Below are positions 6,962 through 8,350 of a DNA stretch of 8,350 nt, in pieces. This DNA is from Gammaproteobacteria bacterium RIFCSPHIGHO2_12_FULL_37_14 (GTDB lineage Bacteria; Pseudomonadota; Gammaproteobacteria; DSM-16500). A program made the position numbers and the translations under genes. The number at the start of each line of letters is the position of its first letter. The stretch's first letter is position 1. The stretch lies in contig MGXV01000015.1 in the NCBI GenBank assembly GCA_001801485.1, positions 1 through 8,350 on the forward strand, given 5' to 3'. The notes beneath the pieces were generated by a model. That model ran no database searches, was not told the origin of the DNA, and worked only from the letters and a program-made list of their open reading frames with translations.

Positions 6962-8089
6962 TTACGCTGAAGCGGTCATTGAGTGATTACCAAGATTACC
7001 GCTTCTTTTTCGCTTTAACTCAATCACATAATCATGAAATCCCTGTCTCACCGAAAACGCAGCTGTCAGTAAAGCCGAGCTAATACCACACAATAACGCG
7101 AACAAAATAATTTTGCCGTACATATTGGCATTAAACACATCGTGTGATACTTCAATCACGCTAATAAAATTACTTAAACCATTGGCGGATGAATCAACCA
7201 ATCCGGCAATACAGGTAAAGCCATACAATAAAAATAATTCCTTTTTACTATACAACGTAATTTCTGCATTCTCTTTCACAAAATACTGGTATGCCGCAGG
7301 TACCGTTGTAATAAAACTAGTAATAATGCCGGCGATGGCGGCATAAAGTGCAATGAGTTGTATGGTAGCTGGTGAGAGTAAAAAATGGATGTAAGGTAAA
7401 CTTAGCAGCGCATGCTTTGTTAAAAAGTAAGCGAGGAAAGGCGTGCTTATTAAGCTCGCCAACGAAACAAGCATCGTCTTTACGATATTTTTATCTTGCC
7501 AATTAATTCGTTTTTTATTTTCGATTTTATCGACGAGCTTGTGAAGGTTTTGTCTCGATTTATAAAAATTAAATGAATAATATGAAATAAAGGTTGAAAC
7601 CGCAGTCAAACTTCCCGCAAGTTGCACCCAAAGCGTCGCTTGTTGCTGATGATTGCTCGCCGCAAAAAACATAGAAAGATAATTACTGAGTGTTATGGTG
7701 GCAAGATAAGCGCCGAGCGCTGAAAAAATGCCTGACGATATACTGGCGAAGATAAAAAAATACTTAATACTCGATATCATTTTGGTAGGACGACTGCTAG
7801 CAACTTCTGCCGTTGAATTCAATAATACGCTATCGATTTTTGGTTTTGGTCTTAATTGCCTTGATATGGCAGGTACACGGGTCACTAACATGACCCACAA
7901 GGAACATAAGGCAGCAATCCCGATGACGATGAGGCCTACTAAGGTGATTGGATTGTTCTTTACGATATAGGCGAGCGCGTGCTTCATGCCGAACAGGGTT
8001 TGTCCCGTCGCCGAAATGACCTTTCCAAGCGAGAAAACAATGATGGGGAAACTCAATTTTATTTTAGTCGGAAACCTAAAATTAAGCAT
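6962..8089 (-). CDS. Multi-pass inner-membrane protein, unknown family
   Basis: The ORF encodes 375 residues with about seven hydrophobic segments, at roughly 49-70, 108-132, 152-173, 205-224, 241-262, 284-302 and 323-345. A less hydrophobic stretch at 12-30 may be an additional or amphipathic segment. Basic loops (TRVPAISRQLRPKPK 70-84, KIENKKR 188-194) and a basic tail (ELKRKRSGNLGNHS 357-370) suggest cytoplasmic faces. No transporter signature, catalytic motif or ABC-2 permease pattern is recognised, so it is not obviously the missing permease of the upstream ATPase. Its stop codon lies one base from that of the convergent neighbour. The ATG has no good Shine-Dalgarno, and a 21-codon ORF ends six bases before it in the same frame (TAA AAT ATG), so translation may be coupled. 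A later ATG at residue 35 also lacks a ribosome site. Function unknown. Confidence 0.8.
   Translation of the reverse strand: MLNFRFPTKIKLSFPIIVFSLGKVISATGQTLFGMKHALAYIVKNNPITLVGLIVIGIAALCSLWVMLVTRVPAISRQLRPKPKIDSVLLNSTAEVASSRPTKMISSIKYFFIFASISSGIFSALGAYLATITLSNYLSMFFAASNHQQQATLWVQLAGSLTAVSTFISYYSFNFYKSRQNLHKLVDKIENKKRINWQDKNIVKTMLVSLASLISTPFLAYFLTKHALLSLPYIHFLLSPATIQLIALYAAIAGIITSFITTVPAAYQYFVKENAEITLYSKKELFLLYGFTCIAGLVDSSANGLSNFISVIEVSHDVFNANMYGKIILFALLCGISSALLTAAFSVRQGFHDYVIELKRKRSGNLGNHSMTASA
6970..7010 (+). terminator. Possible intrinsic terminator at the convergent gene ends
   Basis: AAGCGGT (6970-6976) pairs with ACCGCTT (6998-7004) across a 21-base loop and is followed by CTTTTT (7005-7010). 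It would stop the rightward transcript about ten bases after its stop codon. It lies within the last codons of the opposing gene. The loop is long, so the call is tentative. GATTACC is repeated at 6985-6991 and 6994-7000. Confidence 0.4.
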
Positions 8090-8092
8090 ATT

Positions 8093-8158
8093 TTACAACC
8101 AGTTATAATTTTTTTGGCTAGCGCCCTGAGTTAGCATGGTGATAGATTTGCTCGCCAT
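8093..8158 (-). CDS. Possible 21-codon leader peptide upstream of the membrane protein gene
   Basis: An ATG at 8158-8156 opens a 21-codon frame (begins MASKSITMLTQG, ends NYNWL) that stops at 8095-8093. The stop is one codon before the ATG of the membrane protein gene and in the same frame. It has no Shine-Dalgarno and would lie at or next to the predicted transcript start, so it would be leaderless. This is a candidate only; an open stretch of this length is common by chance. Confidence 0.2.
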   Translation of the reverse strand: MASKSITMLTQGASQKNYNWL

Positions 8159-8163
8159 GATCG

Positions 8164-8275
8164 AGAATAATAGCACAATTTAGGACGAAATGTGCAAAAG
8201 ATAAGCCCGTTATTCCGTCCTCTTCGAAACCATCGGTGGAGGCAGCGCACGTTGCATGATGGCTGAGATAGTTTG
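8164..8275 (+). pseudogene. C-terminal remnant of a guanidino-group-modifying enzyme (arginine deiminase/CtlX-like), frameshifted and truncated
   Basis: On the plus strand 8226-8270 reads ETIGGGSARCMMAEI, which matches the C-terminal motif of the amidinotransferase/arginine deiminase superfamily (CtlX and relatives). In that family the Cys of GGGxxRCM is the catalytic nucleophile. Just upstream in another frame, 8173-8217 reads AQFRTKCAKDKPVIP, a plausible preceding segment, so a frameshift lies between about 8217 and 8226. In the GGG frame there are stops at 8202-8204 and 8181-8183. The rest of the enzyme (normally about 300 residues) is absent and the oppositely oriented membrane gene occupies its place. 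The reading frame ends where the IS element begins, a few residues before the expected C-terminus. The family motif is recognised with fair confidence; the extent of the remnant to the left is inferred. Confidence 0.55.
8167..8197 (-). promoter_or_regulatory. Possible promoter for the membrane protein gene
   Basis: On the minus strand TTGCAC (8197-8192) and an extended -10 TGCTATTAT (hexamer 8172-8167) are separated by 19 bases, longer than ideal; the TGC supports extended -10 recognition. A start near 8161-8158 would give an untranslated or leader region of about 70 bases. The same DNA encodes part of the degraded gene on the other strand, so the match could be fortuitous. Confidence 0.4.
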
Positions 8276-8350
8276 TTGACATCCTCCCCGCCCTAAAGGA
8301 CCGGGATTCCCATTTCTAGGCCGCTACTTTTTCGCAATTTCGCGGTGGCT
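8276..8350 (-). mobile_element. Right end of an IS200/IS605-family (TnpB-type) element, truncated by the window edge
   Basis: On the minus strand the sequence runs GGAATCCCGGTCCTTTAGGG, then CGGGGAGGATGTCAA, the widely conserved right-end hairpin and terminus of IS605/IS1341-type elements. The hairpin pairs CCC (8287-8289) with GGG (8303-8305) and CC (8292-8293) with GG (8298-8299) around TAAA. The terminal TCAA (8279-8276) fits a transposon right-end cleavage site of the family. A tnpB gene would come from beyond 8350; all three minus frames are open at the edge and close at about 8324, 8318 and 8293, so its last codons cannot be assigned. In this family the end also forms the scaffold of the omega RNA, whose guide is read from the flank (8275 leftward). 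Whether the element is intact is unknown. Confidence 0.75.

Noticed and set aside
8104..8109. Plus-strand TATAAT as a promoter toward the IS end
   Set aside because: No acceptable -35 lies 16-18 bases upstream (ATTAAG at 17), and no intact gene follows it.
8293..8350. Assigning the last codons of tnpB
   Set aside because: All three minus-strand frames are open at the window edge, so the real frame cannot be chosen without sequence beyond 8350.

Overview
The window is AT-rich, densely packed bacterial DNA with Shine-Dalgarno starts, short intergenic gaps and Gram-negative-type envelope proteins. Protein style (a YbhG-like adaptor, a YghO-like GNAT protein) and base composition suggest a low-GC gammaproteobacterium, perhaps Legionellales/Coxiellaceae. 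That placement is inference, because no rRNA or other marker gene is present.

Region 1 (10-5199, + strand) is one probable operon of five genes with gaps of 1 to about 37 bases. In order they are an extended SDR (NAD-dependent epimerase/reductase-like), a soluble protein with two cyclic-nucleotide-binding domains and a PqqD-like C-terminal domain, a HlyD/YbhG-like periplasmic adaptor with a lipobox, a YghO-type GNAT-fold acyltransferase, and an ABC-2-type exporter ATPase. The SDR and GNAT proteins resemble the reductase (CerR) and N-acyltransferase (bCerS) of bacterial ceramide synthesis. A working hypothesis is therefore the downstream half of a sphingolipid-type synthesis and export locus, with serine palmitoyltransferase and acyl carrier protein expected upstream of base 1. 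No ABC permease follows the ATPase, which is unusual for this exporter type.

Region 2 (5200-6960) holds a 186-base intergenic stretch with an inverted repeat and a good sigma70-like promoter (TTGACA, 18-base spacer, TAGTAT). The promoter drives a separately transcribed gene for a secreted protein of about 524 residues with GT-B glycosyltransferase-like sequence features and no confident family assignment.

Region 3 (6962-8089, - strand) is a convergent gene for an unrecognised multi-pass membrane protein of 375 residues. The two stop codons lie one base apart, and a possible terminator hairpin falls within the end of the membrane-protein gene. A 21-codon leader ORF lies just upstream of that gene, in the same frame.

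Region 4 (about 8164-8350) is a scar. About 110 bases encode a frameshifted C-terminal remnant of a guanidino-group-modifying enzyme (arginine deiminase/CtlX superfamily, motif GGGSARCM with the catalytic-type Cys). The remnant is cut by the right end of an IS200/IS605-family (TnpB-type) element that runs off the window.
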